Counted from the first letter of the stretch, positions 1-7,810 are shown. The stretch: 64,000 nt of DNA from Alcanivorax sp. S6407 (GCF_023016115.1 NZ_JALKBH010000002.1:496001-560000), one strand, 5' to 3'. Translations and numbers: made by a program. The notes: generated from the sequence alone by a model not told the origin.

Positions 1-89
1 AGATCCCCTACGAAAGAGTGGGCGACGTGGAATACAACGCGGACATCAACGTGATGGCCTATACGCTGGGTATCGGCTTCACCTTCTAG
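1..89 (+). CDS. C-terminal end of an outer-membrane beta-barrel protein (partial)
   Basis: The window opens inside a plus-strand gene; 28 codons remain before a TAG at 87-89. The residues alternate polar and hydrophobic and the protein ends in a terminal phenylalanine (last residues GIGFTF), the usual signature of a bacterial outer-membrane barrel recognised by the BAM complex. The length and style of the last strand would suit an OmpW/AlkL-type small barrel, but too little is present to name the family. A strong terminator follows directly, so this is the last gene of its transcription unit. Confidence 0.6.
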   Translation, partial: IPYERVGDVEYNADINVMAYTLGIGFTF

Positions 90-112
90 GGCTTGTGCCC
101 CGGAAAACAAAA

Positions 113-146
113 AAGACCGGCGGGCTTGCCCGCCGGTCTTTTTTTG
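113..146 (+). terminator. Rho-independent terminator
   Basis: An 11-bp GC-rich stem (115-125 paired with 128-138) with a very short loop is followed by a run of seven T. It closes the outer-membrane protein gene. A run of A before the stem means it may also stop leftward transcription of the TetR gene. Confidence 0.9.
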
Positions 147-191
147 TGCCGCGCTGCGGCTAGGGCATGCATCAGCAACACGCAACATGCC
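147..191 (+). repeat. Post-terminator tail module, copy 1 (degenerate)
   Basis: Directly after the T-run comes a small GCCGC/GCGGC hairpin and then degenerate CATCAGCAACACGCAAC sequence. The same arrangement follows five other terminators in the window (3692, 3935, 7857, 8552 and 14554). This copy is the most diverged. Confidence 0.55.
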
Positions 192-210
192 GCCTTTGTG
201 ACAGAGGTAA

Positions 211-837
211 TCAGCCCGCCATCAGGGGCCGCAGGCACTGCTCTGCCACTTTCCTTACGGATGCCTCATCAGAGGGATTCATCACCCCTTCCGGCGACAG
301 CAGCATGGACTGCATCAGACGCAGCATCAGCTCGGCCAGAAACTCGGTGGACAGGTCGCTGATGGTTTCTTCCTTTTTGACCAGTTCCAGCATGGTGGCC
401 AGATACATACGGAAAAACGCCATCATCTTCCACAGTCCCTGGGTAAAGAACGGCAGAATGATTTCGGTATCGGAAGTCTGCAGGCGACGCCACAGCGGGT
501 GCGCATGGGCGCGGGTCACCGCCAGAACAAAGGATTCCAGCAACTTGTTGAGGCCGCCTTCCACCTGCTTGAGATCCTGCTCGATCCGGTCCAGCTCCTG
601 TTTCGCCTCGCGCAGAATCACCGCGTGGATCAGCTGGTCCTTGTCACCGAAACGGCGATAGGCCGTCGCCCGGCCTACCCCGGCCCGGCTGGCCACATCT
701 TCCATGGTGGTTCGACGCAGACCGAATTCGATGAACAGCTCCAGACCCGCGTCCAGAATTTTCACATAGGTCTTGTCACCCTCCGGCAACTGAATTCCTT
801 GCAGAAAGGCATTTGAGGCTGCGGTGTTCCGTGACAT
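211..837 (-). CDS. TetR/AcrR-family transcriptional regulator
   Basis: The 208-residue protein has the normal TetR size. The N-terminal helix-turn-helix lies at about residues 43-66 (TTMEDVASRAGVGRATAYRR), with the family's typical Y-x-x-F/KDQL follow-on. The C-terminal ligand-binding half has no residues that indicate an effector. The ATG at 835-837 places the HTH at the usual distance from the start. The gene points away from the downstream di-haem cytochrome gene, leaving a 470-bp divergent region. TetR proteins often control the divergent neighbour, so regulation of the cytochrome gene is a reasonable inference, not something the sequence proves. Confidence 0.85.
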   Translation of the reverse strand: MSRNTAASNAFLQGIQLPEGDKTYVKILDAGLELFIEFGLRRTTMEDVASRAGVGRATAYRRFGDKDQLIHAVILREAKQELDRIEQDLKQVEGGLNKLLESFVLAVTRAHAHPLWRRLQTSDTEIILPFFTQGLWKMMAFFRMYLATMLELVKKEETISDLSTEFLAELMLRLMQSMLLSPEGVMNPSDEASVRKVAEQCLRPLMAG

Positions 838-1082
838 CTAGACTCCATGTGCATATTTGTTCGCTTGAGAGCTTTTTTTATAAAGGCGGTAACGGTAGCA
901 AATACTCACTCAAACGTGAACGGTAACGGCACTCAAGGCCTTGTCACGTGGGGACAAAACACATTCCCGGAGCGTCCCTGCCTGCGCACAAGCGTATTTA
1001 ATTCGATTTATTTTATATACGCCCAACTCGAGACTGAAGCTTAACCCGACCTGCACAGATACAAACTACAAAAATTTGGATA

Positions 1083-1098
1083 GTGACTAGCAAGTCAC
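1083..1098. promoter_or_regulatory. Perfect inverted repeat GTGACT-N4-AGTCAC
   Basis: A perfect 6-bp dyad with a 4-nt spacer, the size of a dimeric repressor site. It lies about 210 bp upstream of the di-haem lipoprotein start. No regulator is assigned. Confidence 0.4.
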
Positions 1099-1117
1099 AC
1101 TTCAGAAACACCGCCAT

Positions 1118-1159
1118 TGCAACTATGATACGCGAAGAATAATTTGTATCACAGTTGCA
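1118..1159. promoter_or_regulatory. 14-bp inverted repeat upstream of the di-haem lipoprotein gene
   Basis: TGCAACTATGATAC (1118-1131) pairs with GTATCACAGTTGCA (1146-1159) with one mismatch across a 14-nt AT-rich spacer. It could be a pair of operator half-sites or an RNA hairpin in the leader. Its position favours control of the gene at 1308. Confidence 0.45.
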
Positions 1160-1307
1160 TCCCCTCCCCGATGATGCGCTACACATCATGGCCTGCAGAG
1201 CCGTGAGATCCCGGCAGCGGCAAGGACAATAACAAGCCACCGCAGGCCAACGGATCCCGAAATAAAAACAAATAAAGTTCGACAACAATGTCGGAGGTAC
1301 GCGTGCA

Positions 1308-3629
1308 ATGAAGACTCCATCCCCTCAGGAAATACATCCGCGCTGGAAAACGCTGGCCATGATGGTCGCAGCGGTTGCCCTGGCAACTGGCTGCGGTGGT
1401 ACTGGTGACGTAGACCCTGTCACCAATGCCAACAGCAATCCGGACAGTAATAGCACGGCACCGGAAGCCAATTCCGCCCCCAGCCTGGCGCCGCCCACGA
1501 ACGAGGACATCGTTCAGCTGTCGGCAGAAGACGTGGCGGTGAAGGAATCCTACTCTGCCGGCGAAGGCGCAGAACCCCCTGCGCCCTATGACGGCAGCTA
1601 TGAAGACCCCTACCATGATGAGCCGCCGGTCAACGTATATAACCGTCCCGATGATTACGACCCTTACGCCCTGCTGTCTGAAGGCAGCCGAGGCGGCTGG
1701 GCCGTATGGGATTACTGTTACGGAAAACCGGACAGTGCCGAGCTGCCTGTGGACCCACGTTCCATGGTCACTGAAGGCGTCAGCTACGGTAAGGCGGTTC
1801 ACTTCAATGCCTACTGGAAAAACTGTCATGTGGACCCGGAAGCGGTACAGGAAGTGGGTAACGCCAAGACCTGTGGAGAGCTGCGTGAACGCTTCGAATG
1901 GGGCGGCCGCCTGCTGACTGGCGGCTCCGAGGGTGTTGGTGCCCTGTTCGCCGGTACCACGCCTTACACCCTGGAAGGCGCCATGGGTATCTCCACCCTG
2001 ACTGCTGGCCAGTATCGCCGACTGTGGATGTCCTGGGGTGGTTATGTGGCCCAGCCGAACGACTACGACGAGCGCGTTGCCGAACGCTACGGTTCGCCGA
2101 TCAGCGACAAGCGAAACCCCTACCCCTTGTTTGGCGAGGACCCCAACGAGACCGATGGGGGCTCCGGCCAGCTGCCGTTGATGTTCACCCAGATGCGCCT
2201 CAAGGACGGCTCCTGGTCCGGTCGTATCGGCATCACCTGCCACGCCTGTCACAGTGGCAATGTGGAGCACGAAGGCATGGGCAACACCCTCGGCAGCGGT
2301 AGCCCGCTGGCCGATCTGGACCTGTTCCTGCGTGATGCACTGCCGCAAGGCTACCTGGCCTCCGTGGCCACCATCGCCAACCTGAGCCATGGTCGCGGCA
2401 CCAATAACGCCTCCGATGTGAACCTGGCCTTCATCTTCCCGGATGAGGGGCTCTACTCGGTTCAGGACTTCTTTGGCCTGCTCAACACCGGCTCCACCGC
2501 CTCCATGGATACCCCGGCCTGGTGGAACCTGGGTCACCGCCCGGTGAAGTTCGCCGATGGCGTGTTCCCGGCTGACGCTCCCCGTGTGGACCAGGTGTTC
2601 TACACCCCGATCTTCGGTCTGTTTGGCGCCGTGCTTGGTCCGCTGAGTGAAGCTGGCCAGGACTACATGCGCAAGGCTGGTCCGCCGATCAACGCCTGGA
2701 TCGAGACCCTGAAAGCGCCCAAGTATCCGGCCGAAATCGACACCGCACTGGCAGAAGAAGGTGCCGTGCTGTTCCACGAGCTGGACATGTGGGGCCCGGA
2801 TCGCGACAACCCCATTGACCGCCCCGAAGGGAACGGTTCCTGTGCCAGCTGTCACGGTGCTTACTCTCCGCGTTATGTGAACGATCCCAACTTCCTGGCC
2901 GATCCGGCTCTGGAAGGGGTGGCGTCCTACATCGTGCCGCAGCGCATCATTGGTACCGATGCGGTGCGTTGGGAAACCAACAACGAAAGCATGCAGCGTG
3001 CCGGTTCCGTGAACTTCTTCGGCTACCCGCCGACCAAGGGCACCGAAAACGATTGTGGCCCACAGAACCAGGAACGCCTGCGCGGCGACCGTGAACTGGG
3101 CTATCTGGCACCGCCGCTGTACGGTGTGTGGGCGACCGCACCCTACCTGCACAATGGCGCCATTCCGGATGTCTGGAGCCTGCTCAAGCCGTCAGATCGC
3201 CCGACCATCTGGCGTCGTGAGTCTGCACCGAAGATGAAGAACCCCTGGTACAACAACGGCAACGTGACCATGGGCTTCGACACCAACTTCGAACGTGCCT
3301 ACGACAAGAGCAAGCTGGGCTGGAAGTACGACATTATCGACTGTGAATGGCGCACCTTCTGGAACCCGGCCGTTACCCCCGGCTATACCTGTGATCCGAA
3401 CGACGAACGCAACACCCCGCTGGCTCAGGAGATCCTCGGCGTGCTGTTCGACAACCTGATCCTGGTATGGAACATCTGGGCGCCGCCGACCATCACCAAC
3501 GCCCAGGTGGAAGATCGCAAGATCTACAACACCATCCTGTACAGCCAGGGCAACGAAGGTCACGAGTTCAACAGCGTCCTCACCGACGAAGAACGCATGG
3601 CCATCATGGAATACATGAAGACCCTGTAA
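1308..3629 (+). CDS. Di-haem c-type cytochrome lipoprotein, RoxA/RoxB rubber-oxygenase-like
   Basis: The 773-residue protein starts with a lipoprotein signal peptide (lipobox ATGC, Cys29) and a Pro/Asn/Ser-rich linker, so it should be anchored in an envelope membrane. It carries two haem-c sites, CHACH at 311-315 and CASCH at 512-516. The spacing of 201 residues is close to that in RoxA, the extracellular dioxygenase that cleaves polyisoprene. A MauG/peroxidase-like stretch, LAPPLYGVWATAPYLHNGAI, lies at about residue 600, and the LKPSDRPTIWRR segment after it is also RoxA-like from memory of that family. Substrate is unknown: RoxA relatives occur in organisms that do not grow on rubber. The gene stands alone with its own terminator. 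A generic di-haem peroxidase is the alternative. Confidence 0.75.
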   Translation: MKTPSPQEIHPRWKTLAMMVAAVALATGCGGTGDVDPVTNANSNPDSNSTAPEANSAPSLAPPTNEDIVQLSAEDVAVKESYSAGEGAEPPAPYDGSYEDPYHDEPPVNVYNRPDDYDPYALLSEGSRGGWAVWDYCYGKPDSAELPVDPRSMVTEGVSYGKAVHFNAYWKNCHVDPEAVQEVGNAKTCGELRERFEWGGRLLTGGSEGVGALFAGTTPYTLEGAMGISTLTAGQYRRLWMSWGGYVAQPNDYDERVAERYGSPISDKRNPYPLFGEDPNETDGGSGQLPLMFTQMRLKDGSWSGRIGITCHACHSGNVEHEGMGNTLGSGSPLADLDLFLRDALPQGYLASVATIANLSHGRGTNNASDVNLAFIFPDEGLYSVQDFFGLLNTGSTASMDTPAWWNLGHRPVKFADGVFPADAPRVDQVFYTPIFGLFGAVLGPLSEAGQDYMRKAGPPINAWIETLKAPKYPAEIDTALAEEGAVLFHELDMWGPDRDNPIDRPEGNGSCASCHGAYSPRYVNDPNFLADPALEGVASYIVPQRIIGTDAVRWETNNESMQRAGSVNFFGYPPTKGTENDCGPQNQERLRGDRELGYLAPPLYGVWATAPYLHNGAIPDVWSLLKPSDRPTIWRRESAPKMKNPWYNNGNVTMGFDTNFERAYDKSKLGWKYDIIDCEWRTFWNPAVTPGYTCDPNDERNTPLAQEILGVLFDNLILVWNIWAPPTITNAQVEDRKIYNTILYSQGNEGHEFNSVLTDEERMAIMEYMKTL

Positions 3630-3660
3630 TCCAGCCCCTGCATTGATGCAGAAAAAGAAA

Positions 3661-3691
3661 CCCGCACAGCGCAAGCTGTGCGGGTTTTTTT
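3661..3691 (+). terminator. Rho-independent terminator of the di-haem lipoprotein gene
   Basis: A perfect 10-bp stem (CCCGCACAGC and its complement) with a GCAA tetraloop is followed by seven T. Confidence 0.93.
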
Positions 3692-3736
3692 GCCGCTCTG
3701 CGGCTGCAACACGCTTCACGCATCACGCCACACGCA
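3692..3736 (+). repeat. Post-terminator tail module, copy 2
   Basis: Starts immediately after the T-run with GCCGCTCTGCGGCTGCAACA and continues as degenerate TTCACGCATCACGCCACACGC units. It is the best-preserved plus-strand copy of the module. Confidence 0.75.
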
Positions 3737-3818
3737 AAAGATAAGAACCCCGAGGATCCGGGATGGAAATCTGCAGTGGCCTTCCTCACTGCGCAGAGAG
3801 GGTGTTACTCCGCAGTTT

Positions 3819-3840
3819 GTGGGAGCGTGCTTGCACGCGA
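3819..3840. repeat. REP-like palindromic element
   Basis: TGTGGGAGCGTGCTTGCACG plus GA matches the common Pseudomonas-type REP (GTGGGAGCGGGCTTGCCCGCGA) with an imperfect palindromic core. It lies in the intergenic gap with no gene around it. Confidence 0.7.
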
Positions 3841-3890
3841 AGGCTGCCAAGCCGGAGCAACAAGATTGCCGCTCCTGCCTCGTTTTTCCG

Positions 3891-3935
3891 CGTGTAGCCT
3901 GATGCGTGAAGCGTGTTGCAGCCGCAGAGCAGCCC
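3891..3935 (-). repeat. Post-terminator tail module, copy 3
   Basis: Read on the minus strand it follows the acyl-CoA dehydrogenase terminator: GGGCTGCTCTGCGGCTGCAA, then CACGCTTCACGCATCA. Near identical to copy 2 in opposite orientation 150 bp away. Confidence 0.75.
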
Positions 3936-3966
3936 AAAAAAAAGCGGCCCGAGGGCCGCCTTTTTT
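3936..3966 (-). terminator. Bidirectional rho-independent terminator after the acyl-CoA dehydrogenase operon
   Basis: A 7-bp GC stem (3944-3950 with 3953-3959) is flanked by eight A on the left and six T on the right, so it can work in both directions. It ends the leftward acyl-CoA dehydrogenase operon. Confidence 0.88.
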
Positions 3967-3986
3967 GTGTTCCATCCAACGGAAGA

Positions 3987-5111
3987 TTACGCGGAGCGCG
4001 CGATCTCCATCAGATGCACATCGGCGTTACCGAACACACCATCCACCGCGCTCAGGCGCTTGACGAAGTGGCCCACGTTCAGCTCGTCGGTCATGCCCAT
4101 ACCACCATGAATCTGGATGGCCTCCTGACCGATCTTGCGACCGGCACGGCCCAGCTGGGCTTTCATGGCATGTACCGCCTTGGCGGCATCGTCGTGACCT
4201 TCCACCAGCTTCATGGTCGCGGCCATCAACAGTGATTTGGTCTGCTCCATGGCGATGAACATATCCGCCATGCGGAACTGCAGCGCCTGGAACTTGCCGA
4301 TGGGCAGGCCGAACTGCTTGCGGGTCTTGCTGTATTCAACGGTATCGTTGAGCAGCACAGTCAGGCTGCCAGTACACTCGGCGGACAGGGCCAGCAGGCC
4401 TTCCAGCAGGACGCTTTTGGCAATGTCGTAAGCCTGGTTCAGCTCACCGATACGGGCCGCTTCTGCTACCTTGACGTTGCTGAAACGGATCTCGGCGCCC
4501 TGACGGCCATCCACGGTACGGTGCGGAGTACGCTCGACACCCTCGGCGTTGGCATCCACCAGGAACAGGCTCAGGCCGTCCTTGTCACCGGGCTGACCGG
4601 CGGTTCGGGCCAGCACGATCAGCTGATCGGCATGGTCGCCATTCAGTACACAGGCCTTGGTGCCGTTCAGCACCACATCGCCACCCTGCACTTCGCCTTT
4701 CATGGCGGTGTTTTCCAGGGTAAAGACGCGCTCGTATTCTTCTGCCGCAAACGCCAGTTGCAGGCCACCTTCCAGCAGGGAAGGAATGGTTTCCGCCTGC
4801 TGGGCTTCAGAGCCATGACGCAGGAAACCGCCGCCCAGCACCACAGTAGCAATGTAGGGCGCCATGATCAGGCCTTCGCCCAGCTCCTGCAGCAGTACCA
4901 TGGTCTCCAGCGGGCCCATGCCCAGACCACCGTGCTCTTCAGCGAACGGTACGGCCAGCCAGCCCAGTTCCGCAAACTGGCCCCAGGTGGCTTCGTCGAG
5001 CGGCATCAGCTTCTTGTTCTGGCGGTGCTTTTCGACATCGTGGTTGTCACGGACAAAACGCTTGGCGCTGTCCGCCAGCATTTGCTGTTCTTCACTCAAC
5101 TGAAAATTCAT
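3987..5111 (-). CDS. Acyl-CoA dehydrogenase family protein, short subunit
   Basis: The 374-residue protein has the acyl-CoA dehydrogenase fold: N-terminal helical domain, middle beta domain (FAAEEYERV region) and a C-terminal domain with RKQFGLPIGKFQALQFRMAD and IHGGMGMTDE. The start at 5111 (MNFQLSEEQQ) is chosen because an AAGGAGA Shine-Dalgarno lies just upstream; the open frame extends further but without family similarity. The Glu-Gly-Thr catalytic base of classical medium-chain enzymes is not at the usual C-terminal place (VDGVFGN instead). It lies 25 nt after the other dehydrogenase gene, which suggests one heteromeric enzyme like actinobacterial steroid side-chain ChsE-type dehydrogenases. 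Substrate unknown. Confidence 0.88.
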   Translation of the reverse strand: MNFQLSEEQQMLADSAKRFVRDNHDVEKHRQNKKLMPLDEATWGQFAELGWLAVPFAEEHGGLGMGPLETMVLLQELGEGLIMAPYIATVVLGGGFLRHGSEAQQAETIPSLLEGGLQLAFAAEEYERVFTLENTAMKGEVQGGDVVLNGTKACVLNGDHADQLIVLARTAGQPGDKDGLSLFLVDANAEGVERTPHRTVDGRQGAEIRFSNVKVAEAARIGELNQAYDIAKSVLLEGLLALSAECTGSLTVLLNDTVEYSKTRKQFGLPIGKFQALQFRMADMFIAMEQTKSLLMAATMKLVEGHDDAAKAVHAMKAQLGRAGRKIGQEAIQIHGGMGMTDELNVGHFVKRLSAVDGVFGNADVHLMEIARSA

Positions 5112-5136
5112 CAGACTTCTCCTTGTTGGCGGACGC

Positions 5137-6339
5137 TTACAAACCCAGAACGGCTTTGGCAATAATGCCGCGCTGGACTTCGTTGGAGCCGCCATAGATG
5201 GAGCAGGCTCGTGAGTTCAGGTAATGAGGCATGGCAGTGACCGCATACTCCGGACCAATCACCGGCTGCTCATTGCCGGGCACCAGTGCCTGGGGCTGCC
5301 AGATGGCGGCCTGGGCACCAAGGGTCTCGATACGCAGTTCGGTGACTTTCTGCAGCAGCTCGGTGCCGAGAATCTTGGTCATGGAGGACAGCGCGCCCGG
5401 ATCCTTGCCGGAAGACAGGGCGGACTTGATGCGCATCTCGGTGAATTCCAGTGCCAGCACGTCCGCTTCCACAGAAGCAAACTTGTGCTGCCATACCGGA
5501 TCCTTGCTCATCGGGCCGTGTACGGTTTGCTGCTTTTCCGCCATCAGACGGATCTTTTCCAGCTGCACGTTCAGACCCGGGGCATATTCCTGACCGCCAC
5601 GCTCGAAAGTGAGCAGGTACTTGGCCACGGTCCAGCCGTCGTTTTCCGCGCCTACGCGGTTGGACTGGGGAACGCGAACGTTGTCGAAGAACACCTGACA
5701 CTGCTCGGTGACTTCATCCAGGCCAACGATGGGCTCGATGCTGATACCCGGCAGGTCCATGTCCAGCAGCAGGAAGGTAATGCCCTGCTGGGGCTTGCCA
5801 TCCTTGTTGGTACGCACCAGCGCAAACATCTTTTTGGCGTAGTGGGCGTAGGTGGTCCAGATCTTTGTGCCGTTGATGATGTAGTCGTCACCATCTTTTT
5901 CAGCAAAGGTCTTCAGGGAGGCGAGGTCGGAACCGGAGCCCGGCTCGGAATAACCCTGGCACCAGAAGTGCTCGCCGTTGAGGATCTTCGGCAGGTATTC
6001 CTTCTGCTGTTCTTCGGTGCCACAGCCGATCAGGCAGGGGCCACACATGTGCAGGCCCATGGGCACCAGCGGCGGGGTTTCGGCACGCACCAGCTCTTCG
6101 GCAAAGATGGCGCGCTGGGTCACGCTCCAGCCTGTACCACCGTGCTCTTTCGGCCAGTGGGGGGCGGCCCAGCCCTTGTCATTGAGGATTTTTTGCCAGG
6201 CCATGGCTTCCTTCACCGGCGCAAACACCGAGGTCACCATCTTGCCCGCTTCACGAATTTCGGGGGTCAGACTTTCTTCCAGAAAGGTCCGCACCTCTTC
6301 CCGAAATGCCTTTTCCTGCTCCGGCACACGCAGATCCAT
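5137..6339 (-). CDS. Acyl-CoA dehydrogenase family protein, long subunit
   Basis: The 400-residue FAD enzyme is first gene of a two-gene operon. It shows the substrate/FAD region YSEPGSGSDLASLKT, the ITNGTKIWTTYAHYA-like middle domain, and the C-terminal SIYGGSNEVQRGIIAKAVLG. The residue that is the catalytic Glu in classical enzymes is Gly here (YGGSNE). Such proteins often act with a second subunit; the adjacent 374-residue gene is the obvious partner. The start at 6339 (MDLRVPEQEK) fits family length; the longer open frame upstream is unlikely to be translated. Palindromes at 6369-6404 just upstream suggest repressor control. Confidence 0.9.
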   Translation of the reverse strand: MDLRVPEQEKAFREEVRTFLEESLTPEIREAGKMVTSVFAPVKEAMAWQKILNDKGWAAPHWPKEHGGTGWSVTQRAIFAEELVRAETPPLVPMGLHMCGPCLIGCGTEEQQKEYLPKILNGEHFWCQGYSEPGSGSDLASLKTFAEKDGDDYIINGTKIWTTYAHYAKKMFALVRTNKDGKPQQGITFLLLDMDLPGISIEPIVGLDEVTEQCQVFFDNVRVPQSNRVGAENDGWTVAKYLLTFERGGQEYAPGLNVQLEKIRLMAEKQQTVHGPMSKDPVWQHKFASVEADVLALEFTEMRIKSALSSGKDPGALSSMTKILGTELLQKVTELRIETLGAQAAIWQPQALVPGNEQPVIGPEYAVTAMPHYLNSRACSIYGGSNEVQRGIIAKAVLGL

Positions 6340-6368
6340 ACCGTACTCCGCTGTTATCAGAATCAATG

Positions 6369-6404
6369 GTATACAGTGTATACGAGACCGTATGAGACAC
6401 TCAT
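6369..6404. promoter_or_regulatory. Two adjacent palindromes upstream of the acyl-CoA dehydrogenase operon
   Basis: GTATACAGTGTATAC (6369-6383) is a perfect palindrome about its centre, and ATGAGACACTCAT (6392-6404) is a second perfect one 8 nt away. They sit 30-65 bp upstream of the dehydrogenase start, where a GntR- or TetR-type repressor would bind. No regulator gene is adjacent, so the factor is unknown. Confidence 0.55.
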
Positions 6405-6554
6405 GACGTGACGTATCAGGCCTTTGGCGAAAACCGTCATGCGCAATTCCATGGCCTTCACACCGCATTGCCGATACCGCGCTGCGATCCAGCATGACCG
6501 GGCAAGAGTCGCTATAATCCCGGCCAATTCGCATTTTTCACAGCAGGCCCCTTG

Positions 6555-7499
6555 ATGAGCATCAACTGGTTCCCCGGCCACATGAACAAGGCCACCCGAG
6601 AAATCCATGATCTGCTGCCCAAGGTAGACCTGATTATCGAAATCGTCGATGCCCGCCTGCCCTACAGCAGCAGCAACCCGGTGATTGAGGGCTTCCGCAA
6701 GGACAAGCCCTGCCTGAAGCTGCTCAGCAAAAGCGATCTGGCCGATCCCGAGGTCACCGCCCAGTGGCTGGAACACCTGCAACAGGACCCCACGGTGCGC
6801 GCCCAGGCCATCACTACCCAGAAACCGGAAAACATTCGCAAACTGGCGGATACCTGCCGGCAGATGGTGAACAAGAAAATCGACCGGGCCACCACCATCA
6901 CCGCCCTGATCACCGGCATCCCCAACGTGGGCAAATCCACCCTGATCAACACCCTGGCCGGCCGCCAGGTGGCCAAGGCGGGCAATGAACCCGCGGTAAC
7001 CCAGCGCCAGCAGCGCATCGAGCTGGGCGAAGGCCTGATCCTGATCGATTCCCCGGGGATTCTCTGGCCCAAGATCGAAAATCCCGCCAGCGGTTACCGA
7101 CTGGCCCTGTCCGGGGCTATCAAGGCCACCGCCATGCAGGAAGATGATGTGGCGCTGTTTGCCGCGGAGTACTTCATGGAGGCCTACCCGGCATTGATGC
7201 AGGAACGCTTCAAGGAGACAGACCTGCCTGGAGAAGGGGTACCGTTTCTGGAACTGATCGGCAAACAGCGCGGCTGCCTCGGCCGCGGCGGCCATGTCGA
7301 TTTCGACCGCACCGCCGCCCTGCTGATCAACGAATTCCGCAGTGGCAAGCTGGGCCAGATCACCCTGGAAACCCCCGCCATGGCGGTAAAGGAGCATGTA
7401 AAGGTAGCGGAGATTCGCGCCCGCAAAGCGCAAGAAAAGGAAGACCGCAAGAAGGCCAGAAAGGCAGCCTACAAGGCGAAGGCGAACAAGAAGGGCTGA
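6555..7499 (+). CDS. ylqF: Circularly permuted ribosome-assembly GTPase (YlqF/RbgA family)
   Basis: The 314-residue protein has the permuted GTPase motif order: G4-like SKSD at 58-61, then the P-loop GIPNVGKST at 121-129, then DSPG at 165-168. The opening NWFPGHMNKA is typical for YlqF. The basic C-terminal tail (KKARKAAYKAKANKK) should contact rRNA. The family helps large-subunit maturation in the cytoplasm. ATG at 6555 is preferred over the TTG just before it. A perfect 26-bp palindrome right after the stop probably ends transcription. Confidence 0.92.
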   Translation: MSINWFPGHMNKATREIHDLLPKVDLIIEIVDARLPYSSSNPVIEGFRKDKPCLKLLSKSDLADPEVTAQWLEHLQQDPTVRAQAITTQKPENIRKLADTCRQMVNKKIDRATTITALITGIPNVGKSTLINTLAGRQVAKAGNEPAVTQRQQRIELGEGLILIDSPGILWPKIENPASGYRLALSGAIKATAMQEDDVALFAAEYFMEAYPALMQERFKETDLPGEGVPFLELIGKQRGCLGRGGHVDFDRTAALLINEFRSGKLGQITLETPAMAVKEHVKVAEIRARKAQEKEDRKKARKAAYKAKANKKG

Positions 7500-7507
7500 C
7501 TGACGCC

Positions 7508-7533
7508 TGACGCAAAAAGGCCTTTTTGCGTCA
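7508..7533. terminator. Perfect 26-bp palindrome, probable bidirectional terminator
   Basis: TGACGCAAAAAGG is followed directly by its exact complement. An A-run in one arm and a T-run in the other resemble a terminator working in both directions. The outer TGACGC belongs to the GACGCC hairpin family seen elsewhere in the window. Confidence 0.6.
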
Positions 7534-7556
7534 GTCAAACACTCGCTAGAACCCGC

Positions 7557-7579
7557 TGTAGGAGCGAGCCTGCTCGCGA
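7557..7579. repeat. REP-like palindromic element
   Basis: TGTAGGAGCGAGCCTGCTCG plus CGA, with a palindromic GCGAGCCTGCTCGC core, of Pseudomonas REP type. Confidence 0.75.
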
Positions 7580-7652
7580 TCCGAGCCCAAGCGAGGTAAG
7601 GATTCCAGAAACGCATTTCGAAGATCAAAACCCAAACCGCTTTCCATGCTCC

Positions 7653-7705
7653 TGGTTTTGCCCTTCGAAACTCGTGACTCGTCACTCGAAACTATTGAAA
7701 CTATT
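7653..7705. repeat. Degenerate ACTCG-unit repeat, copy 1
   Basis: GGTTTTGCCCTTCGAAACTC followed by GTGACTCGTCACTCGAAACT. Nearly the same 40 bp occur in reverse between sufB and sufC (45221-45300). Units of 7-8 nt (ACTCGTG, ACTCGTC, ACTCGAA) are repeated in tandem. Confidence 0.7.
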
Positions 7706-7722
7706 ACCTCGCTGTCGCTCGG

Positions 7723-7746
7723 ATCGCTTGCAGGCAAGCTCCTACG
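7723..7746. repeat. REP-like palindromic element
   Basis: ATCGCTTGCAGGCAAGCTCC followed by TACG: the reverse complement of the TGTAGGAGC-type REP, with a palindromic CTTGCAGGCAAG core. Confidence 0.75.
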
Positions 7747-7810
7747 GATCAGACGGCCGGGCCAGGCAGGCTGGGAGCCAAGAGGGAGCTGCCATTTGGC
7801 ACCGCCCTTC

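Larger units (their letters stand above)
838..1307. other. 470-bp divergent intergenic region between tetR and the di-haem lipoprotein gene
   Basis: No convincing gene is present. It is AT-richer than its surroundings. It contains two direct copies of CGGTAACGG (887-895 and 921-929) close to the tetR start, and two inverted repeats at 1083-1098 and 1118-1159 nearer the cytochrome gene. It must hold the promoters of both flanking genes, but I could not single out a strong -35/-10 pair. Confidence 0.6.

Noticed and set aside
1179-3152. 657-codon open frame on the minus strand opposite the di-haem lipoprotein gene
   Set aside because: It is an antisense shadow of a well supported gene with haem motifs; the translated product is low-complexity Gly/Val/His and has no family pattern.
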